DNA of 64,000 nt from Fimbriimonadales bacterium. Its GTDB lineage: Bacteria > Armatimonadota > Fimbriimonadia > Fimbriimonadales > ATM1. Shown here piece by piece: positions 8,941 to 16,284 of the stretch (the stretch's first letter is position 1; each line of letters starts with the position of its first letter). Where the stretch lies: positions 124,001 to 188,000 of the forward strand of contig DATMAR010000012.1 of assembly GCA_035559795.1 (NCBI GenBank), in the 5' to 3' direction. The notes below the pieces were generated by a model. That model did no database searches. It worked only from the letters and a program-made list of their open reading frames with translations, and had not been told where the DNA came from. Made by a program: the position numbers and the translations under genes.

Positions 8941-10107
8941 ATGTTTGTATCGCTTCAACGTGGGATGTTTCTTCTCGTGTTTTGCCTCATCTTTGCCTGC
9001 AACGAACAATCACAAATATCGTATCCACCAATACGCGAATCGAATAGCTATGAGTCGAAAAATGGCGAAGAAAGACAAATTCGATATCGAGTAGAAACCG
9101 TTGCAGAAAATTTAGAAGTGCCTTGGTCGATCGCCTTTAGTTCGAATAACCGGATCATTTTCACGGAACGCCCCGGAAGAGTGCGCGTCATCGTCAATGG
9201 AAAATTACGGAAAGAACCGCTTTTGACTCTTCCCGATGTTACGCCTATCAGCGAAATGGGTCTTATGGGATTAACGCTACACCCGAACTATGATAAGAAT
9301 CACTTCGTTTATCTCGCCTATGGATATGGTAGAAGCGCTGTACGTGTCGTAAGATATCGAGACGATGGAGAGAAACTCGTCGAGCCTAAAGTCATTATCG
9401 AAAACATCCCCGCGGCGGCGAATCATGCAGGATGCCGCATCAAATTCGGACCAGACGGGAAACTTTACATTACGACAGGAGACGCAACGCAACGCGATTT
9501 AGCGCAGAGATTAGATTCTTTGGCGGGGAAAACATTACGAATCAACGACGACGGTTCCATTCCTAACGATAATCCTTTTGTCGGTCAACCTGGAGCCAGA
9601 CCAGAAATTTGGTCTTACGGTCATCGTAATTCTCAAGGCTTGGATTGGCAGCCCGGAACGAACCTCATGTTCCAGACAGAACACGGACCTTCAGGATTCG
9701 ACGGTCCAGGAGGGGGGGACGAAGTCAACATCGTTGAAAAAGGAAAGAATTACGGATGGCCATTGGTTTCCCACAATCGCACCCGTGAAGGAACTGTGCC
9801 TCCTCTCCTCGTATATACACCTGCTCAAGCACCAGCAGGAGCAATGTTTTATCGAGGAAATGTGTTTCCCGAATATCGAGGAAACTTCTTTTTCGGGTGT
9901 TTGCGTGGGCAAGGAATAATGCGCATAGTCCTCGAAGGACGGAAAGTAGTGAGCCAGTATAAGATGCTTGAAAATTACGGACGGATTCGAGATGTCGCCG
10001 AAGGTCCTGATGGGTTTATCTATTTCTGCACATCTAACCGAGACGGACGTGGAAGCCCTGCACCGAACGATGACCGAATTTTACGGATCGTTCCCGATAA
10101 ACAATAG
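8941..10107 (+). CDS. PQQ-dependent aldose-dehydrogenase-like lipoprotein
   Basis: The 388-residue protein has a lipoprotein-like signal (LIFAC with Cys20) and then a six-bladed beta-propeller of the soluble glucose/sorbosone dehydrogenase family (GSDH). Family motifs are ENLEVPWSIAF, FTERPGRVRV, MGLMGLTLHPNY, AANHAGCRIKFGPDG (catalytic His region), SYGHRNSQGLDW and TEHGPSGFDGPGGGDEVN. Members oxidise sugars with PQQ and calcium in the periplasm. No PQQ synthesis genes are nearby, so cofactor supply is unknown. Run G7 at 9712 encodes the conserved Gly-Gly. Confidence 0.9.
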   Translation: MFVSLQRGMFLLVFCLIFACNEQSQISYPPIRESNSYESKNGEERQIRYRVETVAENLEVPWSIAFSSNNRIIFTERPGRVRVIVNGKLRKEPLLTLPDVTPISEMGLMGLTLHPNYDKNHFVYLAYGYGRSAVRVVRYRDDGEKLVEPKVIIENIPAAANHAGCRIKFGPDGKLYITTGDATQRDLAQRLDSLAGKTLRINDDGSIPNDNPFVGQPGARPEIWSYGHRNSQGLDWQPGTNLMFQTEHGPSGFDGPGGGDEVNIVEKGKNYGWPLVSHNRTREGTVPPLLVYTPAQAPAGAMFYRGNVFPEYRGNFFFGCLRGQGIMRIVLEGRKVVSQYKMLENYGRIRDVAEGPDGFIYFCTSNRDGRGSPAPNDDRILRIVPDKQ

Positions 10108-10152
10108 ATGAGTCTAAGCTCGAAAAAAGCGAAAAACACAAAGTTTCCACGC

Positions 10153-10165
10153 CTCGAACTTCGAG
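10153..10165. repeat. Inverted repeat CTCGAA-c-TTCGAG upstream of the metalloprotease gene
   Basis: A perfect 6+6 inverted repeat with one central base lies about 70 bases before the protease start, just ahead of a TATAAA-like sequence (about 10171-10176). It could be an operator or chance; nothing else supports it. Confidence 0.25.
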
Positions 10166-10234
10166 AATACTATAAAACGTCTACAAGGCGGTCACTTTGG
10201 GAGTGGCTAGGTTCATAAAAAAGAGGGTAACGCG

Positions 10235-12424
10235 ATGGCACATCGTCTTGTATTTTTTTCCGGCTTGGTTTGTTTCTTTCTCCTCGCATGGGCTTCTCTC
10301 CCCGCCCAGAACGCTCCGAACGAGGCCCTGCAAGGTCGCTTGCAGAGTTTCGTTTACGACTACTTCGAAACGAGAGAATATCTCATCGAGCACATTCTTA
10401 TAACCGAATCGAATCAACGCTTTCGACTCCATTTCAAGCCTGGGGTAACTGTCCCGAAAGCGGGCTCTGCGATATCCGTTAGGGGAAAAGTCGTCGACGA
10501 GGATGTGTTTGTCGAGTGGGTTTCCGTATTCGCACAGCCACGCGACAACCCTACGACAGGCGAACAGAAAATATGCGTTTTGCTCATCAATTTTCAAAAC
10601 AATAAAACGGAAAATGTCACGAAAGAACAAGTATCGCAAATGTTCTTCGCCCCGAACAATTCGATAGACCATTATTGGCGAGAGGCATCGTATGGCAAAA
10701 CTTGGGCGACAGGTGATGTTTTCGGATGGTACACCCTCCCTATCAACGAAACCTGCGATCCAGGCTTATGGAGACAACTTGCGATCGAGATGGCAGACCC
10801 TGACGTCAACTATTTGGAATACAACAGACTTTTCATTTTAGTGCCGGGTGGCGGCGGATGCGGTTGGGGGGGACTCGGTACGCTCGGAACGGAAGTTTTC
10901 CAAACCGATGATGGATGGTGGGAAACGACAACTTCTTGGTGTCGTTCCGAATATTACACGGACCCGTGGTATGCAATTGCTGTTTCCTGTCACGAGGGGG
11001 GGCACAATTTCGGCTTAATGCACGCAAATTCAATTGACTACGGAGACGAAGTGCTCGGTCAATTCGATTGCGGAGCCTGCGGCGGAAGCATGGCAGAATA
11101 CGGAGACCGTTTCGACGTTTTAGGAGCATGGGACAACGGTCACTACAACGCTCAACACAAAGTGGCTCTCGGATGGTTCGAGCCAGGCAACGTAGTCGAA
11201 GTTAAAGGAAGTGGTTTATACGCAATCGACGCTTACGCCACTGCATCGAACAATCCCAAAGTTTTAAAAGTTCTTCGCGGAATCGGTTCTACCTCTACGG
11301 AATGGATTTGGTTGGAATGGCGCGCTCCCGTCGGATTCGACGCCACATTGACCTATTACAGTGGATATAACTTCAACGGAGTTCTCGGTCACTTCGAGTG
11401 GGGATGGGGGAATAGTGCAACTTATCTGCTCGACTTCACTCCGACGGATGGGGATTTCCATAATGCCGCACTCGTTGCGGGTCAAACATGGACGGATTAC
11501 TACACAGGTTTGGTCATCAAACCGCTCGGAGTGCAAGGGGAAACCTTCTGGGTTCAAATCGGTGGAGAGCCACTCACGAAAATTTCCGTAACACCTTCCG
11601 TTATCGTAGGCGGTACGAAGGCAACGGGAGAAGTGAGTCTCAACAGTAAAGCCCCCCCAGGAGGAGTAGCGGTGACACTCTCCACGGACCGTCCCGATTT
11701 GGTTACGATTCCGAGCAATGTAACGATTGCCGGTGGGGAGAAAAGCGTTAAATTCGACGTCCTCACTCAATACGTTACGGATTCGGTAAAAGTCAAAATC
11801 ACATCATCGTTATTCAGTACGGATTCTTCTGCTCTCATCGAATTAGTCCCTGTAAGCGTAAAGAAAGTGAGAGTAGACCCGAACAGTATAACAGGCGGTT
11901 GGGAAGCAACGGGCGTTGTCGAGTTGAATGGTCCTGCCCCCCCAGGAGGTCTGACCGTTTCCTTGCAATCGCAGTATCCCTCTATTGCGCAAGTACCTTC
12001 GAACGTTCAAGTACCCGAAGGAAAAGACTTCGTGAGTTTTCCTATCACCACATCAGCAGTCGGAGCGACTACCTCTGTAAAAATAACTGCTACGAAGAAC
12101 AACGACAAGGCAACGACGAAGTTCGAAGTTACCTCGGCTGAGATCTCTAAACTCGAACTCGTTCCGAGCCATGTAACGAGTGGTGCGACCAGCAAAGGAA
12201 TTGTAACTTTGACAGGTCCTGCTCCTAAAGGCGGAGTTGAAGTCAAACTGAAAAGTGGCAACACGAAGTTAGCGAAAGTTCCTTCTACACTGATCGTGCC
12301 TGAAGGGCAGACTACTGCGAGCTTCGACATTCAAGTGGGAAGCACTTCGAGTACGAAAGGTGTTGCGATATTTGCAACGCGCTTCAATACGAAGAGCGCG
12401 GTGCTAATTATCTCTCCGAAGTAG
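10235..12424 (+). CDS. Secreted metzincin-type metalloprotease with three C-terminal repeats
   Basis: The 729-residue product has a signal peptide (about 1-24, cut near LPAQ), a propeptide-like region, and the zinc site HEGGHNFGLMH at residues 253-263, which fits HExxHxxGxxH of the gametolysin (M11)/M6-like metzincins. The position expected for the Met-turn reads DVLGAW, Leu296 replacing Met. Cysteines (GGCGWGG, CGACGG) suggest disulphides. From about residue 449 to the end come three repeats of about 93 residues sharing V-x-P-S-x-V-x-G-G, A-P-P-G-G and VPS-x-V-x-VPEG; they look like Ig-type beta modules. The start has GAGGG before ATG. Runs of G7/C7 at 10866, 10996, 11652 and 11937 include the active-site Gly-Gly. 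Confidence 0.85.
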   Translation: MAHRLVFFSGLVCFFLLAWASLPAQNAPNEALQGRLQSFVYDYFETREYLIEHILITESNQRFRLHFKPGVTVPKAGSAISVRGKVVDEDVFVEWVSVFAQPRDNPTTGEQKICVLLINFQNNKTENVTKEQVSQMFFAPNNSIDHYWREASYGKTWATGDVFGWYTLPINETCDPGLWRQLAIEMADPDVNYLEYNRLFILVPGGGGCGWGGLGTLGTEVFQTDDGWWETTTSWCRSEYYTDPWYAIAVSCHEGGHNFGLMHANSIDYGDEVLGQFDCGACGGSMAEYGDRFDVLGAWDNGHYNAQHKVALGWFEPGNVVEVKGSGLYAIDAYATASNNPKVLKVLRGIGSTSTEWIWLEWRAPVGFDATLTYYSGYNFNGVLGHFEWGWGNSATYLLDFTPTDGDFHNAALVAGQTWTDYYTGLVIKPLGVQGETFWVQIGGEPLTKISVTPSVIVGGTKATGEVSLNSKAPPGGVAVTLSTDRPDLVTIPSNVTIAGGEKSVKFDVLTQYVTDSVKVKITSSLFSTDSSALIELVPVSVKKVRVDPNSITGGWEATGVVELNGPAPPGGLTVSLQSQYPSIAQVPSNVQVPEGKDFVSFPITTSAVGATTSVKITATKNNDKATTKFEVTSAEISKLELVPSHVTSGATSKGIVTLTGPAPKGGVEVKLKSGNTKLAKVPSTLIVPEGQTTASFDIQVGSTSSTKGVAIFATRFNTKSAVLIISPK

Positions 12425-12433
12425 CGTTTTCGC

Positions 12434-13702
12434 TTACGCTTCGAGGCTTGCGCTGTATACGGCGCGTATAACTTCTTCGGGCGTCGTAAGTCCGGCGAGA
12501 ATCTTATCGCGCCCGTCTTCTAACATCGTTCGCATGCCTTGACGGCGCGCTGCTGCAGCTATTTCGCCATGTTGAGAGCCTCTTGCAATCGCCGCTCGCA
12601 TATCCGGTGTGCCTAATATAATTTCGAATACACCGGTTCTGCCTTTGTATCCTGATCCTCGGCATTCGGAGCATCCCTTCCCTCTAAAAAACTTTCCTTG
12701 AAAAGGAGTGCCTGGGTCTATCTTCAGTGCTAACAGTTCATCTTCGGTCGGTTGAAATTCTTCTCGGCATGCCATACAATTCAAACGAACAAGACGCTGT
12801 CCCATGATAGCGACAGTCACCGCTGCTACCAAATACGCTTCTGCTCCCATATCGAGCATTCTGCCGATTGTTTCCACAGCATTATTCGTGTGAATCGTCG
12901 TAAGAACTAAGTGTCCTGTCAGAGCCGCTTGAATTCCAATGCTTAGCGATTCTGGATCGCGCATTTCCCCCACCATCATTACGTCGGGGTCTTGCCGCAA
13001 GAAAGAACGCATTACACGCGGAAAAGTCAACTTTTCGGTTACCTGAACTTGAGTGATGCTATCACTGAATTCGTACTCGATCGGGTCTTCTACAGTGACG
13101 ATGTTGCGTTTCGTGCGGTCTAATTTATGCAAACTCGCATAAAGCGTCGAAGTTTTTCCGCTTCCCGTCGGTCCAGTAACCATAATCATTCCATAAGGAG
13201 TCTTTAGCGCTTTGAGCCATTTTTCTTTGACGTCCTCGCTCATTCCGAGTTGGTCTAAGTCCACCCTCATCGCAGCAGGGTCGAGCAAACGCATAACGAC
13301 TTTTTCGCCGTTTAAGGCAGGCACTGCTGAACAGCGAGCGCTGAGTCTTCTTCCCATATACTCCATATCAATGCGTCCGTCTTGCGGCTCCCGCTTTTCA
13401 TCGATGTGCATTCCCGCAGCGAGTTTGATTCTCGCGATGACATTCGCCGCCGTTTCGGGGGGGAGTTGACCATTGTCTGTAAGTTCTCCGTCTAAACGGA
13501 AACGTATTTTCAATTGGTCGCGTTCGGGTTGGAGATGAATGTCGCTCGCTCCCATCTCGAGAGCGTTCATAAAAATGTTATCTACGATTTGGACAGCGAT
13601 GGACATTTCTTCGCCGCCCATCTCGCGCATCTTCCCTTGTTCGCGTAAAATGAGGCGGAAGCGCTTCATCGCTCCCCAGTTGGTTTGTCCTAAATTCTTC
13701 AA
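12434..13702 (-). CDS. PilB/GspE-type secretion or pilus assembly ATPase
   Basis: The 422-residue hexameric ATPase is short for the family because it lacks the N-terminal GspE/PilB N1 domain; such proteins power type IV pili or type II secretion at the inner membrane. Seen are ASDIHLQP (N2 domain), Walker A GPTGSGKTS near residue 176, Asp box VTVEDPIEYE, Walker B DPDVMMVGEMRD, the His box ALTGHLVLTTIHTN, and a zinc tetracysteine (CMAC...CSEC) typical of the GspE/PilB branch and absent from PilT. The start is TTG, set by AAGGAG eight bases upstream. No other pilus machinery is here, but two prepilin-like genes lie at 45-49 kb. Confidence 0.92.
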   Translation of the reverse strand: MKNLGQTNWGAMKRFRLILREQGKMREMGGEEMSIAVQIVDNIFMNALEMGASDIHLQPERDQLKIRFRLDGELTDNGQLPPETAANVIARIKLAAGMHIDEKREPQDGRIDMEYMGRRLSARCSAVPALNGEKVVMRLLDPAAMRVDLDQLGMSEDVKEKWLKALKTPYGMIMVTGPTGSGKTSTLYASLHKLDRTKRNIVTVEDPIEYEFSDSITQVQVTEKLTFPRVMRSFLRQDPDVMMVGEMRDPESLSIGIQAALTGHLVLTTIHTNNAVETIGRMLDMGAEAYLVAAVTVAIMGQRLVRLNCMACREEFQPTEDELLALKIDPGTPFQGKFFRGKGCSECRGSGYKGRTGVFEIILGTPDMRAAIARGSQHGEIAAAARRQGMRTMLEDGRDKILAGLTTPEEVIRAVYSASLEA

Positions 13703-13716
13703 ACGATTCGCTCCTT

Positions 13717-14658
13717 ATGAATATGAGTTTACACAAAAACTTACACAAAGATGAAACACTCTATTTTAGCGCAGATAGAGAGGAGAGGCTCGACCGCTTT
13801 CTTGCGAGGGTACTTCCCGAACACAGCCGAACGAAATTAACCAAGCATATCGAGCAGGGTGGTGTCCTCGTGGACGGCAAGAAAAGGAAGCCTTCTTTCC
13901 TTCTGCAGCCTGGAATGACGGCGCAAGTGTCGCCCCTTCCTAAGCCGTCTCCCCATCGTTTGGAGCCTATTCCAATGCCTATCGATGTGCTTTATGAAGA
14001 CGAATATCTCCTCGTCGTTAATAAACCTGCCGGTATTTCGGTGCATCCTTCTCCGACCTCGAAGGAACCGACTCTCGTACAAGGGTTGCTCGCTCGCATC
14101 CAATCTCTGAGTTCGTTGGGGGGGTCATTTCGTCCTGGAATCGTCCACCGTTTGGATAAGGATACGAGCGGTTTGTTATTAGTTGCAAAAAACGATTTCA
14201 TTCATCGCGCTTTGCAGGAAGCCATCCAGCAAAAACGTATTCAGCGAATCTATCGCGTGTGGGTTCGCGGCTCCCCCCCAAATAAATCTTTTACGCTTCG
14301 TTCGTATTTAGGAAGGCATCCCAAACACAGACAAAAACGAGCCGTCGTATCTGAACATGCCCCCGACGCTCGATTAGCCATCACGCATTGTAAGGTGCTG
14401 CAAACCATTGATTCCATTTCCGAACTCGAATGCACTTTAGAAACTGGCAGAACGCATCAAATACGCGTGCAGTTAGCATCTGCGGGCTTTCCCGTTTTGG
14501 GAGATCCTATTTATGGCGTTTCTTATCCAGGTCTCGATAGAATGGCGCTACATGCATGGAAATTGATTTTCATCCACCCTGTTACCAAAAAGCGAATAGA
14601 AATTGAATCTCCGCTTCCCGATTATCCTTTTTTGCACAAAGAAAAAAATCACGCCTGA
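13717..14658 (+). CDS. RluA/RluD family pseudouridine synthase
   Basis: A 313-residue RNA pseudouridine synthase. An N-terminal S4 RNA-binding domain (about 20-85, ERLDRFLARVLPEHSRTKL) precedes the catalytic domain with the aspartate motif RPGIVHRLDKDTSGLL near residue 147 and the C-terminal RTHQIRVQLASAGFPVLGDP. The domain order fits RluD, which modifies 23S rRNA helix 69, but RluC-like specificity cannot be excluded. It is divergent from the ATPase gene, with only 14 bases between starts, and ends in a symmetrical terminator. Confidence 0.93.
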   Translation: MNMSLHKNLHKDETLYFSADREERLDRFLARVLPEHSRTKLTKHIEQGGVLVDGKKRKPSFLLQPGMTAQVSPLPKPSPHRLEPIPMPIDVLYEDEYLLVVNKPAGISVHPSPTSKEPTLVQGLLARIQSLSSLGGSFRPGIVHRLDKDTSGLLLVAKNDFIHRALQEAIQQKRIQRIYRVWVRGSPPNKSFTLRSYLGRHPKHRQKRAVVSEHAPDARLAITHCKVLQTIDSISELECTLETGRTHQIRVQLASAGFPVLGDPIYGVSYPGLDRMALHAWKLIFIHPVTKKRIEIESPLPDYPFLHKEKNHA

Positions 14659-14678
14659 TTTCTCAGGCGCGATTTTTA
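14644..14678. terminator. Bidirectional hairpin terminator
   Basis: AAAATC-a-CGCCTGA and TCAGGCG-c-GATTTT form a nearly perfect stem with a four-base loop, flanked by A-rich sequence on the left and T-rich on the right. It can serve the pseudouridine synthase gene on plus and the FN3-like gene on minus, which converge here. Confidence 0.75.
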
Positions 14679-14713
14679 TGGAATCTCGTTTCGCTTCTCT
14701 GTGCTGAAACGGA

Positions 14714-15361
14714 CTAAGCAGCAGCTACGAACGCTGTCGCAACTTCGCTCCAAGGTCCGGGTTTCCCCTTCGAATTCAAGTAAGCGCAACGATACTGAAT
14801 CGTCGATTTGCTGGCATTGCCTACGACATGCCAGAACGGCCATTGATTCGTCACAGCGAGATATTGCCAATCCCCACCACCGATGCGGAACTGAAGGAGG
14901 ACAGGAGGTGTGGTCGTGCCTTTTCTCGATTTAGAACCACCCGAAGAACCGACCCAAATCTGCACCTTGCCCTTCTTGCTCCAATCTACTTTCATCGTTG
15001 GAGCAGTTTTCGGAACTTTGTAACCGAACTTGCCATTGCCGAATGTAGAGAATCCGAAAGCGGATTTATACGTTGGCGTCATTTTCTTACTCTTATAGAG
15101 TTTAGAAAAGTAAGGACCGAGCAAAGATTCGACATACTTTCGCTGGGATTTCTTGAAAGTAGTTGCGGAATTGTATGCTTCCCAGGCTTTTGTCCACGCC
15201 CAGTAGGCATTGCTCCAGTTGTAGTATGCGCTGTTGATTTTGGCTACATCGGATTTCGAGAACCCGAAGGTTTTATAGTAGTTTTGGAAAGCCGTCCGAA
15301 ATTGATTGAACCAGGCATCGAAAGAGCCGTCTTCGGACGGGAAGTACTTCTTCGAAGACAT
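14714..15361 (-). CDS. Uncharacterised protein with helical N-terminus and FN3-like C-terminus
   Basis: The 215-residue protein begins MSSKKYFPSEDGSFDAW, a start shared by a widespread unnamed family of bacterial proteins. The N-terminal 115 residues are aromatic-rich helices (YYNWSNAYWAWTKAWEAY). The C-terminal 100 residues are beta-rich and end CAYLNSKGKPGPWSEVATAFVA, like a fibronectin type III module. No signal peptide is present. ATG 15361 was chosen for the strong GGAGGT four bases upstream; a longer frame to 15478 lacks a ribosome site. Function is unknown. Confidence 0.75.
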   Translation of the reverse strand: MSSKKYFPSEDGSFDAWFNQFRTAFQNYYKTFGFSKSDVAKINSAYYNWSNAYWAWTKAWEAYNSATTFKKSQRKYVESLLGPYFSKLYKSKKMTPTYKSAFGFSTFGNGKFGYKVPKTAPTMKVDWSKKGKVQIWVGSSGGSKSRKGTTTPPVLLQFRIGGGDWQYLAVTNQWPFWHVVGNASKSTIQYRCAYLNSKGKPGPWSEVATAFVAAA

Positions 15362-15471
15362 TGAGACCTCCAATGGAGTTAGTTTTTTCAGGAATTGCTC
15401 CCTTAGGTGTGAATTATCGGCGTCGTTGAAGCGGTTTTTGAGGGTTGGGGGTTGGTGGTAGAGTATTAGAA

Positions 15472-16260
15472 GTGTCACGTTATTTGAGGGTGTATAGGGA
15501 ATTTATTCGTTCGAGTTTTCGCCGGGAGATGGAGTTCCGAATCAACTTCATCGGGAAATTAGCTCAGAACGTGATTTGGATGGGGTTTTTCGTTTTGATG
15601 ATTCTTGTTATCTATTCGAACGTGGAATCCGTTGCGGGCTGGACAAGAGGGGATGCTTATGTTCTCGCCGCAACGAGTTTTCTTTTGCTATCGGTAGTGA
15701 ATATGCTCTTCACTTTTAACTTGCTGGAGATACCTCAAAAGGTTCGTCAGGGGACACTGGATTTCGATTTGGTAAAGCCATTAGATACGCAATTTCTGGT
15801 GAGTGTGAGGAAGTTCAATTTCGATGAGATTGGAACGCTTTTTGCTGGAATCGGGATGGCGATTTTAGGTGTGTCGCTAAGTGGTCATCATCCGAGCGGA
15901 ATGGAAATCATTGAATACATCTTTTTGCTATTATGCGCGATGAGTATTTTTTATTCTTTCGATTTGACACTTATGACGCTTGCGGTTTGGTTAGTACGTG
16001 TAGAAAATCTTTGGGCGCTCTCTGACCAAATTCTCGGATTGACACGCGTTCCCATAGATGTTTACGCGCCTCCATGGAGGCGTTTGCTCACTTTCTATAT
16101 CCCGCTTGCATTCCTTGCGAGCGTTCCTGCGAAAGCGCTTATAGGAGAAGGAAACATCACATTAGTGTTATGGGGGGTCGTTTGGGCACTCGGTTCGCTC
16201 ATTGCGAGCAGATTCTTTTTCCTTTTTGCGATGAAGCGCTATCATAGCGCGAGTTCTTAA
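15472..16260 (+). CDS. ABC-2 family (DUF990-type) transporter permease
   Basis: A 262-residue integral membrane protein with six hydrophobic segments. It begins SRYLRVYREFIRSSFRREMEFRINFI, and carries the cytoplasmic QKVRQGTLDFDLVKPLDTQFLVS loop typical of COG3694/DUF990 permeases. These normally occur as two permeases plus an ATPase. Neither partner is adjacent: the upstream gene is on the other strand and the downstream gene is UPF0182. GTG 15472 is the start nearest the conserved N-terminus; a TTG at 15445 is an alternative. The substrate cannot be predicted. Confidence 0.85.
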   Translation: MSRYLRVYREFIRSSFRREMEFRINFIGKLAQNVIWMGFFVLMILVIYSNVESVAGWTRGDAYVLAATSFLLLSVVNMLFTFNLLEIPQKVRQGTLDFDLVKPLDTQFLVSVRKFNFDEIGTLFAGIGMAILGVSLSGHHPSGMEIIEYIFLLLCAMSIFYSFDLTLMTLAVWLVRVENLWALSDQILGLTRVPIDVYAPPWRRLLTFYIPLAFLASVPAKALIGEGNITLVLWGVVWALGSLIASRFFFLFAMKRYHSASS

Positions 16261-16284
16261 CGTGTATTATGAAGGGAGCGTCGG

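Noticed and set aside
10181-10672. 163-codon open frame on the minus strand
   Set aside because: It lies antisense to the start of the metalloprotease gene, which has a signal peptide and clear homology. The antisense product matches no family and looks like a shadow.
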